This document shows positions 16,814 to 25,454 of a stretch of DNA of 46,861 bases, piece by piece. The number at the start of each line of letters is the position of its first letter. Within the stretch, counting starts at the first letter, position 1. This stretch comes from Actinomycetota bacterium (GTDB lineage: Bacteria > Actinomycetota > Acidimicrobiia > IMCC26256 > PALSA-610). The stretch spans positions 1 to 46,861 of the forward strand of contig SXIR01000066.1 of NCBI GenBank assembly GCA_005772765.1, given 5' to 3'. Under the pieces are notes generated by a model. It did not search any database, had not been told where the DNA came from, and saw nothing but the letters and a program-made list of their open reading frames with translations. The position numbers and the translations under genes are program-made.

Positions 16814-18577
16814 ATGTCGGACGCAACCGCTCCCGTGGCCTCCGCCGCCACTGTTCCGCCGTCGGACGACCCGGCGCGCCCGACCGTCGGCTTGGTGCTC
16901 GGCACCGAGGACTCGACACCGCTGCGATTCGCGGTCGCGCTCGGCCCGGGTGAGTCGCTCCAACTCGACGACGTCGTTGTCTGCGACCGCGTGCTGCCCG
17001 ATGGCGAGATCATCCGAGTGGCTGGCGTCGTCGACAATGTGCGCGCCAGTCACGAAGGCACGCGCTTTTCGTCCGATGTGTTCCTCGTCGAATCGGGCAT
17101 TCTGCCTGCTCAGACCTCGGAGGTCGCCGAGGTCTTGACCACCCGAGTGGAGCCCGAGATCTACGTCCCGCCGCTGCCGGGCGCGGCGGTGCGCCGAGCT
17201 GTTGGTGCAGAGCACGAACACGCGTTGTTCTTCGACCAGATGGAACAACGGCTCCCCATCGGACTCGATCATCGGGGCGAACCGCTCTACGCGAACTTCG
17301 ACTTCGTCGACGGGACGCGCGGCGCGCACGTCAACATCTCGGGCATCTCGGGCGTGGCCACGAAGACGACCTACGCGACGTTCCTGCTGTACTCGATGTT
17401 CAACTGCGGTGTGTTGGGGCGAGAGGCGGCCAACTCGAAGGCGCTGATCTTCAACGTCAAGGGCGAGGATCTGTTGTTCCTCGATCACCTCAACGCTCGG
17501 CTGAAGCCCGTCGACGTCGAGCGCTATCGCCAACTGGGGTTGCCAGCCGCGCCGTTCGATTCGGTGGCGGTGTACGGCTCGCCTCGAAAGGGTGACCCGA
17601 ACGCCGCGCCCGACATTGCGACGCGCACCCTCAACACGCACACGTACTACTGGACGATTGCAGAGTTCGTCGAGGAGGAACTGCTCGCGTTCTTGTTCGC
17701 CGATGCCGAAGACGAACGCCAGCAGTTCACGATGGTGATCCACAATGTCTCCGCACGCTTGAAGCGCGAAGGCGAGCGGGTTGGCGACGACGGTGCCTGG
17801 CGGATCGACGATGTCACGATCACGACGTTCGCAGATCTCTGCGAACTGATTTGCGCTCGGGTTGAAGACGAGGCGACGCGCTACGAGTGGGCGGGTCCGG
17901 CGACGAGCACCGGCAGCGTGCACGCATTCATCCGTCGCTTGCGCTCATCGCAACGCATGCTGGGCCACTTGATCCGCGCCGATATCAAGATTCGTCCCGA
18001 TCACCAGGTGCGCCTCTCCGACGCGAAAGTCACGGTCGTCGATCTCCACAACTTGCACGATCGAGCGAAACGCTTCGTCGTGGGCACGACGATCCGGCAG
18101 GTGTTCGAACAGAAGGAAGCCTCCGGCGCCTCGCGGCCCCTGCTGTTTCTCGTCCTCGACGAGCTCAACAAGTACGCGCCCTCGACGGGTGACTCGCCGA
18201 TCAAGGAAATCCTGCTCGACGTCGCCGAACGCGGACGTTCGCTCGGCGTGATCCTCATCGGCGCGCAGCAGACCGCCAGTGAGGTCGAGCGACGCATCAT
18301 CGCCAACTCGTCGATTCGGGTCGCCGGTCGTCTCGATCCGGCCGAAGCGCAGCGGGCCGAATACGGGTTCTTGTCATCGACGCATCGTCAGCGCGCGACG
18401 ATCGCCAAGCCGGGAACGATGTTCGTGTCGCAACCCGAAATCCCGGTGCCCTTGGTCGTCGAGTTTCCGTTCCCCGCGTGGGCGACCCGACCGTCGGAGC
18501 GTGGCGGCTTCGCGGCCGCTCTTCCCGATGCGGTCCGCGATGCCCTCCCCGACGATCCCTTCGACGGGATTGCCTGA
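16814..18577 (+). CDS. HerA-like hexameric ATPase (DUF87 family)
   Basis: A 587-aa ATPase of the HerA/FtsK superfamily, which in archaea pumps DNA for the NurA nuclease. The N-terminal region (about 25-125, e.g. VCDRVLPDGEIIRVAGVV) is a HAS-type beta-barrel. The core starts near HVNISGISGVATKTT (172-186). This is an atypical Walker A, because Thr183 stands where Gly normally precedes the Lys (Lys184) and the loop is one residue longer. Walker B is LLFLVLDELNKYAP (about 444-457), followed by GRSLGVILIGAQQTASEVERRI with the sensor Gln pair, and NSSIRVAGRLD. Start ATG 16814; the frame also opens at GTG 16784. It is first of a four-gene run, 12 nt before sbcD. HerA-like ATPases also occur in phage-defence pairs, but this context argues for repair. 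Confidence 0.82.
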   Translation: MSDATAPVASAATVPPSDDPARPTVGLVLGTEDSTPLRFAVALGPGESLQLDDVVVCDRVLPDGEIIRVAGVVDNVRASHEGTRFSSDVFLVESGILPAQTSEVAEVLTTRVEPEIYVPPLPGAAVRRAVGAEHEHALFFDQMEQRLPIGLDHRGEPLYANFDFVDGTRGAHVNISGISGVATKTTYATFLLYSMFNCGVLGREAANSKALIFNVKGEDLLFLDHLNARLKPVDVERYRQLGLPAAPFDSVAVYGSPRKGDPNAAPDIATRTLNTHTYYWTIAEFVEEELLAFLFADAEDERQQFTMVIHNVSARLKREGERVGDDGAWRIDDVTITTFADLCELICARVEDEATRYEWAGPATSTGSVHAFIRRLRSSQRMLGHLIRADIKIRPDHQVRLSDAKVTVVDLHNLHDRAKRFVVGTTIRQVFEQKEASGASRPLLFLVLDELNKYAPSTGDSPIKEILLDVAERGRSLGVILIGAQQTASEVERRIIANSSIRVAGRLDPAEAQRAEYGFLSSTHRQRATIAKPGTMFVSQPEIPVPLVVEFPFPAWATRPSERGGFAAALPDAVRDALPDDPFDGIA

Positions 18578-18589
18578 GGCCCGACGCTG

Positions 18590-19735
18590 ATGAAGCTGCT
18601 GCATACGGCCGACTGGCATGTCGGCAAGACGATCAAGGGGCTGTCCCGGATCGATGAGCACACGCGCGTGCTCGGCGACATCGTGCGGATCGCCGACACC
18701 GAGCGGGTCGATGCCGTCATCATTGCTGGTGACATCTACGAAACCGCGTCGCCCGGACCGGATGCCGAAGCGCTGGTGTTGCGTACGTTGCTCGACCTTC
18801 GCGATACGGGCGCCCGCGTCTTCGTGATCGCAGGCAACCACGACAACGCAGCAAGGTTCGATGCCGTGCGACCGGTGTTCGCCGCGATCGATGTCGACAT
18901 CATGGGAACGCCGCTCCGACCCAGCGATGGCGGTCTGCTCGAGTTCACGACGAGTGACGGCACCGGAGTGCGGATCGCTCGGCTGCCGTTCTGTTCGCAG
19001 CGTTCGGTGCTTCGAGCGCAGCAACTCCTCGGTCTCGACGCTGCGGCGCTGGCTGCGACCTACGACGAACGAATCCGACAGCTCCTGCAGTCGCTCACCG
19101 AAGGGTTTGCCGACGACGCGGTCAACCTCGTGGTCTCCCACTGCATGGTGACCGGTGCGCACCTTGGCGGTGGCGAGCGATCCGCGCAGACCTACCTCGA
19201 CTATTGGGTCGGGGCCCAAGCGTTCCCGGCGCACGCGAACTACGTGGCGCTCGGACATTTGCACCGTACCCAGTCGGTGAATGGCCCCGCGCCTGCCTGG
19301 TACAGCGGCTCGCCGATTCAGGTCGACTTCGGTGAGCGCGACGAACCGAACCACGCTCTCGTGGTGACGGCTGCGCCGGGGCATCCCTCCGTCGTTGACC
19401 ACGTCGAGGTGGCGGGCGCCCGACGGCTCCGAACGATCCGGGGAACCCTCGACGAACTCGCGTCGGTGGGCGTGGCCGACGAGTACCTCCGCGTCGTCGT
19501 CACCGACCCGCCCCGGGCCGGACTTGCCGACCGAGCGCGTGAACTGTTGGGCGAGCACGTCGTCGAGGTCCGGCTCGAAGCGTCCGTTCCGACCCCCGCA
19601 GCCGGTCCCAGCCGCGAACAGCGAGCCGGGCGCTCACCGCACGAGTTGTTCGCAGAGTTCCTCGGCGAACAACAGATCGACGACCGTCGTCTCGGTGCGC
19701 TGTTCGCCCGCCTGCTCGACGAGGTCGAACGCTGA
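18590..19735 (+). CDS. sbcD: DNA-repair exonuclease subunit SbcD (Mre11 family)
   Basis: A 381-aa calcineurin-like phosphoesterase, the nuclease of the SbcCD/Mre11-Rad50 complex that processes DNA ends and hairpins with two metal ions. The five motifs are intact: DWHVGK (Asp8, His10), GDIYE (Asp48), GNHD (Asn83, His84, Asp85), VVSHCM (His184) and LGHLH (His223, His225). Residues about 270-330 form the capping domain, and the last 60 residues (RSPHELFAEFLGEQQIDDRRL) resemble the SbcC-binding tail. The stop overlaps the sbcC ATG by one base, so the two are translationally coupled, as expected for stoichiometric partners. Confidence 0.96.
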   Translation: MKLLHTADWHVGKTIKGLSRIDEHTRVLGDIVRIADTERVDAVIIAGDIYETASPGPDAEALVLRTLLDLRDTGARVFVIAGNHDNAARFDAVRPVFAAIDVDIMGTPLRPSDGGLLEFTTSDGTGVRIARLPFCSQRSVLRAQQLLGLDAAALAATYDERIRQLLQSLTEGFADDAVNLVVSHCMVTGAHLGGGERSAQTYLDYWVGAQAFPAHANYVALGHLHRTQSVNGPAPAWYSGSPIQVDFGERDEPNHALVVTAAPGHPSVVDHVEVAGARRLRTIRGTLDELASVGVADEYLRVVVTDPPRAGLADRARELLGEHVVEVRLEASVPTPAAGPSREQRAGRSPHELFAEFLGEQQIDDRRLGALFARLLDEVER

Positions 19736-22131
19736 TGCGCCCGGTGCGGCTCTACGCCGAGGGATTCACAGCGTTTCGCGAAGCAATCGACGTCGACTTC
19801 CGTACCGCCGACTACTTCGCGTTGGTCGGCCCGACGGGAGCGGGCAAGTCGAGCGTCCTCGACGCGATCTGCTTTGCGCTCTACGGCATCGTCCCGCGAT
19901 ACAACGACGAGCGCGCCGTTGCGCCGGCGATCACCCAAGGCGCCGCCGAAGCGAAGGTGAGCCTCACCTTCGAGATCGACGGGATCGAACACATCGCGAC
20001 GCGCGTCGCACGGCGAACCAAGACCGGAGCGACGACCAAAGAGGCGCGGCTCGAGCGGGGGAGCGAGGTGCTGGCGGGTGACGTCAAGGCCATGGGATCG
20101 GCGATTGCCGATCTGATCGGGCTCAACTTCGCGCAGTTCACGCGTTGTGTCCTCCTGCCGCAAGGTGAGTTCGCGCGATTTCTCCACGACACCCCTGGCG
20201 ATCGCCAAGACCTGCTCGTTCGATTGCTCGATCTCGGCGTCTACACGCTGATGCAGTCTCGGGCGAGTGAGCTGGCGCGCGAACACAAACAGGCCCACGA
20301 TCTCACCCAACAACGTCTCGGTGACTTCGCGCAGTGCACGGCTGAACGGCTCGACGAAGCCCGCGCCGCGTTGGACGTGACCCGAGCGTTTCGCGATCAC
20401 CTACGGGAACACGTGCCGCACATCGCGCAACTCGATCGCGCGGTCGTTACCGCCGTCGAGCATGCCGCGCAGATCCGCGAGTCGGTCACCCGCCTGGAGG
20501 CGGTCCGAGTCCCGCCCGAAATCGATCAACTCGGTTCGCAACGAACTGCCGGTCTCGCTCGCATCTCAATCATCGATCGCGACCTCGCAACTGAGGCCGC
20601 CGAGATCGATCGCCTCGAACCCGTCCTCGCCGCCGCGCCCGACGGCGCCCGCCTGCAACGACATCTGGAGCTGCACGAACGCCGGGAGACCCTCGACGCC
20701 GAACTCGGCGTGCTCGCCACACAGCTGGCCACCGCCGAGTCCGACCAGGCCGCGGCCGCAGCGACCTGCGATCGAGCGGTCGCGGCGGCGATCGAAGCCC
20801 AACGCGCCCACGATCACACGGCGGCCCACGCCGGAGCGCTCGAGCTGGCGGCGACGTTGGAGGTCGGAGCGCCCTGTCCGGTGTGTCGCCAGGTGGTGTC
20901 TTCGTTGCCGCAGGTCGAACCGGGCGCGCTGCAGCGAGTCCGAGAACTGCTCGACCAGGCGCGCGCGGCCGAAACCACCGCACGCGCGCGTCGCTCCGAT
21001 GCCGACGCGCTGGTGCATTCGGAGCGGGGCCGTCATGCGGCCACGATCGAACAACGCGACGCGGTGATGCGCGAGCTCGAGGGTGTCGATCCGCCCGAGT
21101 CGCTGCGGGCGTCGCTCGCCCACATTGCCGCGCAGCGCAGCGAACTCGAGCAACGACGTCGGGCGGTGCGCGAACACACGCAGCAGCGCAACGAAGCTGT
21201 CGCGTACATCGCCAGCATCGATCGTGACCTCGCCGGCGCTCGCGACGTGTGCGGGAGCCAGCGCGACGCGCTCGTCGCAGTCGGACTCGCCCCGCCGCCG
21301 ATCGGTGACGATCTCGTTGGTGCCTGGCAGGGCCTGGCCACGTGGGCCGCTGCCCAAACCCCGGCGCGGCGCCACGACGCCGAGACAGCACAGGTCGCCG
21401 AAGCTGCGGCGATCGACGCCGCGCGCTCGGCACGTGCCTCGCTGGTGCAGCACGCGATCCAATCCGGCTTCGAACTCGCCGATCCGGAGCCCGACATCGA
21501 CCAGCTACGCGAGATCGCGGCGGCACGCGAGCAGCGCGCCGCCGAGGCAGCCGAACGCATCGAAGCCGGACTCGCCGAGATCGAGTCGCTCCAGGCCCGA
21601 ATCGCGCAGTCGCGTGACGACCACGAGGTCGCGGCCGAGTTGGCACGGCTCTTGAAGTCGAACGGGTTCGAGAAGTGGTTGGTCAACGAAGCCTTGCAGC
21701 GGCTCGTCGTCGGCGCATCAGCAACGCTCGAAGACCTGTCGGGGGGCCACTACGGCTTGGCGGTCGACGATCGCAACGACTTCGAGGTCGTCGATCATCG
21801 CAACGCGGATGAACGTCGACCCGCCCGGACGCTCTCGGGCGGCGAGACCTTCCAGGCGTCGCTCGCCCTCTCGTTGGCCCTCGCCGACGAAGTTGGCGCA
21901 ATGGCGGCCGGGGGCGTGGCCAAACTCGACGCGATCTTCCTCGACGAGGGCTTCGGGACCCTCGATCCCGACAGTCTCGATGTGGTTGCGACGACGCTCG
22001 AATCCTTGGGGAGCCGGGGTCGCATGGTCGGAGTCGTGACCCATGTTCGCGAACTTGCCGAGCGCGTCCCCGTCCGATTCGAGGTCGTCCAGACCGCACG
22101 CACGTCCACTGTCACGCGCGTGGAGGCCTGA
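19735..22131 (+). CDS. sbcC: DNA-repair ATPase SbcC (Rad50 family)
   Basis: A 798-aa SMC-like ATPase, somewhat short for SbcC (often 900-1050 in other bacteria) because of shorter coiled coils. Walker A is GPTGAGKS (32-39). CVLLPQGEFARFL (138-150) is the conserved Rad50 segment. Two coiled-coil arms flank a zinc-hook CPVC (Cys381, Cys384), which dimerises complexes through zinc. The signature is LSGGETFQASLALSLALAD (about 700-718), Walker B is LDAIFLDEGFGTLD (about 730-743), and VVTHVREL near the end is the D-loop/switch region. It follows sbcD with a one-base overlap, and the NurA-like gene begins two bases after its stop. Confidence 0.96.
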   Translation: MRPVRLYAEGFTAFREAIDVDFRTADYFALVGPTGAGKSSVLDAICFALYGIVPRYNDERAVAPAITQGAAEAKVSLTFEIDGIEHIATRVARRTKTGATTKEARLERGSEVLAGDVKAMGSAIADLIGLNFAQFTRCVLLPQGEFARFLHDTPGDRQDLLVRLLDLGVYTLMQSRASELAREHKQAHDLTQQRLGDFAQCTAERLDEARAALDVTRAFRDHLREHVPHIAQLDRAVVTAVEHAAQIRESVTRLEAVRVPPEIDQLGSQRTAGLARISIIDRDLATEAAEIDRLEPVLAAAPDGARLQRHLELHERRETLDAELGVLATQLATAESDQAAAAATCDRAVAAAIEAQRAHDHTAAHAGALELAATLEVGAPCPVCRQVVSSLPQVEPGALQRVRELLDQARAAETTARARRSDADALVHSERGRHAATIEQRDAVMRELEGVDPPESLRASLAHIAAQRSELEQRRRAVREHTQQRNEAVAYIASIDRDLAGARDVCGSQRDALVAVGLAPPPIGDDLVGAWQGLATWAAAQTPARRHDAETAQVAEAAAIDAARSARASLVQHAIQSGFELADPEPDIDQLREIAAAREQRAAEAAERIEAGLAEIESLQARIAQSRDDHEVAAELARLLKSNGFEKWLVNEALQRLVVGASATLEDLSGGHYGLAVDDRNDFEVVDHRNADERRPARTLSGGETFQASLALSLALADEVGAMAAGGVAKLDAIFLDEGFGTLDPDSLDVVATTLESLGSRGRMVGVVTHVRELAERVPVRFEVVQTARTSTVTRVEA

Positions 22132-22132
22132 G

Positions 22133-23071
22133 GTGCGTTTCAGTATCGACCCGTGGGACGTCGACTACGGCTCGAGCGCCGATCGGCTCGGCGTCGAACC
22201 CTCAACCGCCGCAGTTGTCGTCGACCTCGAACGGGCCGAGCACGCGTGGTCGCCGATCGCGCCGCCGCCCTCGCGCGCTGACGGTGCTGTGTTGTTCGTC
22301 GATGGCGTTCGCCGTATCGACGCGCACATCTGGATCGACGACGCGGACGGGGAGACGCACCCGGGGCTGTGCGCGACGTTCGCTGCGGGCGCGGTGCGAT
22401 GCGAGCGCCGCGCCGAAGTGGTCGAAGCGCGCGTCGAACGTGGCATGTTCTCCGCGGCGCCGGGCGCGTCCGACGTCACGACCCGGCTCGGGGCCTATCC
22501 GGCGCGCATGGCGGCCGGGAGCGATCCCGAGCAGCTGATGCTCGCAGTCCATGAACGGATGACCCGCGTCGAAGTTGCGATCGCCGAGGCTGCGGCCAGC
22601 AACAACGACGTCGATCTCATCGTGATCGACGGTCCGTTGCGGGGCCGCCAACACCTCCCGCGCACCGTTGGCTTCATCAAGAGCCACGCGGTTCGTTACC
22701 TCCCAGACGATCTCCACCGCCTCGTTGCTCGCCTCGCCCCCGGCGAACGCACGCCGGTGTTCACCATTGGCAGCGACTGGAGTCGTCATGCCTGGTATTT
22801 GCGGCTGCCGACCGTCGATACCGCGCACTGGGCGGGCATCGTTCGCTGCGAGTGCAGCGCCGACCTCACGCCTGAAGCCGCCGTCGCAGTTGCAACCGAC
22901 ACCGCGGCTCGCCTCGGGCGGTTCGCGTCCGAACCGCACAAGGACACCCGGGCTCCGCAGAACCTCGTGCCGATCGGCGGGCTCGAACGCGAGCTTCGTC
23001 GTCGCCTTGGCGACCAGCAGTTGCTCTACCGCGCCTTGCGGGAAGCGGCGGCCGGGGCGCGGGGCGGATGA
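22133..23071 (+). CDS. NurA-like nuclease domain protein
   Basis: A 312-aa protein. The pattern resembles the NurA 5'-3' nuclease: a hydrophobic strand ending in LFVDGVRRID (Asp57) where NurA has its first catalytic Asp, a central DLIVIDGPL (Asp166), VGFIKSHAV (Lys183), and a C-terminal PHKDTRAPQNL (His269) followed by an amphipathic helix. NurA normally works with HerA to resect ends prepared by Mre11-Rad50, and the three other genes of that set precede this one immediately. The GTG start lies two bases after the sbcC stop, so it belongs to the same operon. The assignment rests on motif order and context; similarity is too weak for certainty. Downstream it is convergent to a sulfotransferase, 30 bp away. 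Confidence 0.62.
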   Translation: MRFSIDPWDVDYGSSADRLGVEPSTAAVVVDLERAEHAWSPIAPPPSRADGAVLFVDGVRRIDAHIWIDDADGETHPGLCATFAAGAVRCERRAEVVEARVERGMFSAAPGASDVTTRLGAYPARMAAGSDPEQLMLAVHERMTRVEVAIAEAAASNNDVDLIVIDGPLRGRQHLPRTVGFIKSHAVRYLPDDLHRLVARLAPGERTPVFTIGSDWSRHAWYLRLPTVDTAHWAGIVRCECSADLTPEAAVAVATDTAARLGRFASEPHKDTRAPQNLVPIGGLERELRRRLGDQQLLYRALREAAAGARGG

Positions 23072-23101
23072 TGGTGTGCGTCGCGGTGTCGCTGGCGACG
23101 T

Positions 23102-24040
23102 TCAGTCGAACGATGCAATCGGGGACGGGCAACGTCCGATCCCCAATCGGTCGGCGATCAGGTCGGTGAGCGCTGCCGGGTCGCGCCGGAACACGTCGAA
23201 GTCGATGGTCACGAGTCGTTCCGGCGACACTTTGGTCCGGACCTGGTCGAGGCTTGCGTCGATCGCCGCGAGCTGTTCGGCGATGGCGAGATCGATGTCG
23301 TCGTCGCTCGACGCCTCACGCGCGAGCAGTCCCCACGCGCGACGCGCGTTGCCTTGCGCGACCTGGCGTGCGATTCGCAGGGAACGGGCGACCGCGTCGG
23401 GGTCGCGGGTGACGATCAGACCCAGCGCGCCCGGAAGTGCGTCGAGCAATGGGGCGAGCGCGGTGGTGTTGCGATTGTTCTTGTTGACGAAAGGTCGGCC
23501 GAACGTCGAGTGCCACGCCGAGAAGAATCGCTGCATGTCGTCGACGGCGCCGGGCGCCATCGTCGTGGTGGCGTGGTAGCGGTTCGGGCCGAGCCAGCGG
23601 TCCCAGATGTGGAACGCGTCGTTGTGGTCGTGCAGCCCTGGGGTCTGGCCGTAGAAGTTCCGCCGCTCGCGTGCAATGCGATCGGGTTCCGCGGCGCTGC
23701 TTCGAAGAGGCGGGGGCCACCGTCGTTGTGCGGCGATCGGAGCCGACGGAAAAATCGCACCCAAGTTGGAGGGGAACGAGACGTCGAGATGGTGCACGAG
23801 CGTCTGCGCGACGAGAGTGGTACCCGAGCGTGGTGCACCGACGATCAACAGCATGCGGTGATCGTCGCAAGGGGTCACCGCCTCGATGAGGTCGCGCTCC
23901 TCGCGACGCAACCAGCGATCGTATGGACGTGCGGCAACTGCGGCACCTGCTCGTAGCAACGCCCGACGTGCCGTGGGATTCGGGTCGCGGAGGAGGCGCC
24001 CGACGAGGCCGAGCGGGTCTCGGAATGTCGCAGCTGCCAT
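23102..24040 (-). CDS. PAPS-dependent sulfotransferase
   Basis: A 312-aa sulfotransferase (Sulfotransfer_1/3 type). The 5'-phosphosulfate loop LIVGAPRSGTT (65-75) and the 3'-phosphate region VTRDPDAVARS are present. The stretch between (HHLDVSFPSNLGAIFPSAP, then FYGQTPGLHDHND) is the likely acceptor region. FVNKNNRNT and the Trp-rich DAFHIWDRWLG are typical of bacterial members acting on glycolipids or other small molecules. Start ATG 24040 was chosen by similarity. It is divergent from a GT87-like gene with 58 bp between, so both may contribute to a sulfated envelope glycan or lipid (inference). It interrupts the repair-gene region. Confidence 0.85.
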   Translation of the reverse strand: MAAATFRDPLGLVGRLLRDPNPTARRALLRAGAAVAARPYDRWLRREERDLIEAVTPCDDHRMLLIVGAPRSGTTLVAQTLVHHLDVSFPSNLGAIFPSAPIAAQRRWPPPLRSSAAEPDRIARERRNFYGQTPGLHDHNDAFHIWDRWLGPNRYHATTTMAPGAVDDMQRFFSAWHSTFGRPFVNKNNRNTTALAPLLDALPGALGLIVTRDPDAVARSLRIARQVAQGNARRAWGLLAREASSDDDIDLAIAEQLAAIDASLDQVRTKVSPERLVTIDFDVFRRDPAALTDLIADRLGIGRCPSPIASFD

Positions 24041-24084
24041 GATCGTCGTTGTCGTCCTCGGTTCGGGGTGGGAGCGTACGCCGT

Positions 24085-24090
24085 TACGAT
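24085..24090 (+). promoter_or_regulatory. -10 box for the GT87-like gene (leaderless candidate)
   Basis: TACGAT, eight bases before GTG 24099. No ribosome site lies between, so a leaderless mRNA is likely. Confidence 0.45.
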
Positions 24091-24098
24091 CAGCCCTC

Positions 24099-25454
24099 GT
24101 GTCTGTGGCGACCGAGGATTGGCTCGAGCGAACCGTCGATCGGGTGCCGCGACTCCTGCGAATCGTGCTCGCAATCGGATTCGCTGCGTTCTCGCTCATC
24201 CACCACTCCTCCGCCACGATGGCTCGCGACCCGGGACCAGGTCGGGGTGACGTCGCGCTGGCCGATGTTCGTGACGCAGGGATCTTCCCGGCGCGCGCCT
24301 GGATCGATGGCGTCAATCCGTGGGATCCCGACGCCTTCACCGCCTACGACGAGCGGATCGGACAGACCTTTCCGGTGTACTCGCCGGTTCACATCGCGCT
24401 TCACCTCCCGTTCGCTGCGGGCCCGTTGGAGGGATCGCGCGAGGCCTATTACTGGATGTCGATGGGGCTCGCCGGTCTCCTCGCCGCAATGCTCTTGCGG
24501 GTCGGGCACCGTCGGATCACGCTCGAATCGTCGGCGGTGGTGTTCGGAGCCTTGTTGTGGACCCATCCAGGGTCGTTGTCGCTCGTCGCTGGTCAGTCGG
24601 GCGTCCCGCTTGCGATCGCCGGTGTGCTCACGTTGACCGCGTCCACGCCGATTGCCGTGGTGCTCGGCATCGTGCTGGCGTTGTCGAAACCCACCTTCGG
24701 TGTTCCGTTGGTCGTCATGGCATTGGCGCGGGGACGGTCTCGGTCGGTGGTCATCGGCGCGGCGATCGCCGGCGCGATCTCGCTGGCCATGTTGCTGCGA
24801 TTGACCGCGGCGAACGGGTTGCGGTCGGTGGTGTCGAGTTTCACGGACAACCTCGATGTGACTGCTCCGATCGGCAGTCCGAAACGTGTCGATTTGGCCA
24901 GCGCCGCGGCGCGCCTCCTCGACGCTCGCCCGGGCGTGTTGTTCGAGATCACGGTTGCGGCCGTTGTGCTCGTCCTCGCGTTCGTTGCCATCCGCCGGCT
25001 GCACCGCCACGACGCCGGCGACGACGCTGCGTTGGCCTTGGCGTTCTGCATCCCTTCGGTTGTGTTCTTCCACGGCAGCTGGGATCTCGTCACGGCGATT
25101 CCGGCGCTGGCGGTGCTCACCCGTCCGTGTGCTCGGGGTATTGCACTCCGCCCACTCGGTGGATTCGGCGGCTGGGTCCGCGCCGCCGTCGTCGCGCTGT
25201 TCGTCTACGTCTTCGTCAACCCGTGGGGGAGGCGGTGGTCCGAGGGGCTCTACGACGATCGACTCACGGCACTGTTGGCGGCTCGGCTTCGGACGGGGTT
25301 CTTCTTGATCGCGGTGGGCCTGCTGATCGCCAGCGCGTGGTGTCCCAGCCCCCACGTACCATCGCCGCATGGCGGTGAAGGTGGTGAGCGCAGACGTCGG
25401 ACTCGACAGCTTTCGACGCCTGGCCGCCACCGTCGCCGAACACAAGGCGACTGA
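24099..25454 (+). CDS. GT87-like polyprenyl-linked glycosyltransferase, membrane protein
   Basis: A 451-aa integral membrane protein with about nine to ten hydrophobic segments. After the first segment, an extracytoplasmic loop contains ARAWIDGVNPWDPDAF and TFPVYSPVHIALHLPFAAGP, the pattern of DUF2029/GT87 mannosyltransferases with acidic residues in the first loop. It would transfer sugars from polyprenyl-phosphate donors outside the membrane (family knowledge). GTG 24099 is preferred over an open frame upstream that runs through the divergent sulfotransferase's 5' end. The last 29 codons overlap the next gene (25369) and give an Arg/Gly-rich tail (GGERRRRTRQLS) unlike the rest, so the true C-terminus deserves checking. 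Confidence 0.75.
   Translation: MSVATEDWLERTVDRVPRLLRIVLAIGFAAFSLIHHSSATMARDPGPGRGDVALADVRDAGIFPARAWIDGVNPWDPDAFTAYDERIGQTFPVYSPVHIALHLPFAAGPLEGSREAYYWMSMGLAGLLAAMLLRVGHRRITLESSAVVFGALLWTHPGSLSLVAGQSGVPLAIAGVLTLTASTPIAVVLGIVLALSKPTFGVPLVVMALARGRSRSVVIGAAIAGAISLAMLLRLTAANGLRSVVSSFTDNLDVTAPIGSPKRVDLASAAARLLDARPGVLFEITVAAVVLVLAFVAIRRLHRHDAGDDAALALAFCIPSVVFFHGSWDLVTAIPALAVLTRPCARGIALRPLGGFGGWVRAAVVALFVYVFVNPWGRRWSEGLYDDRLTALLAARLRTGFFLIAVGLLIASAWCPSPHVPSPHGGEGGERRRRTRQLSTPGRHRRRTQGD
25357..25362 (+). promoter_or_regulatory. -10 box for the AddB-like gene (leaderless candidate)
   Basis: TACCAT lies six bases before ATG 25369 and inside the 3' part of the GT87-like gene. It suggests a transcript for the AddAB-like genes that starts at their own ATG. 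Confidence 0.4.

Noticed and set aside
16814-23071. HerA-containing anti-phage defence system (for example HerA with SIR2 or DUF4297)
   Set aside because: The partners are SbcD, SbcC and a NurA-like nuclease, not a defence effector, and no mobile-element marks surround the locus.
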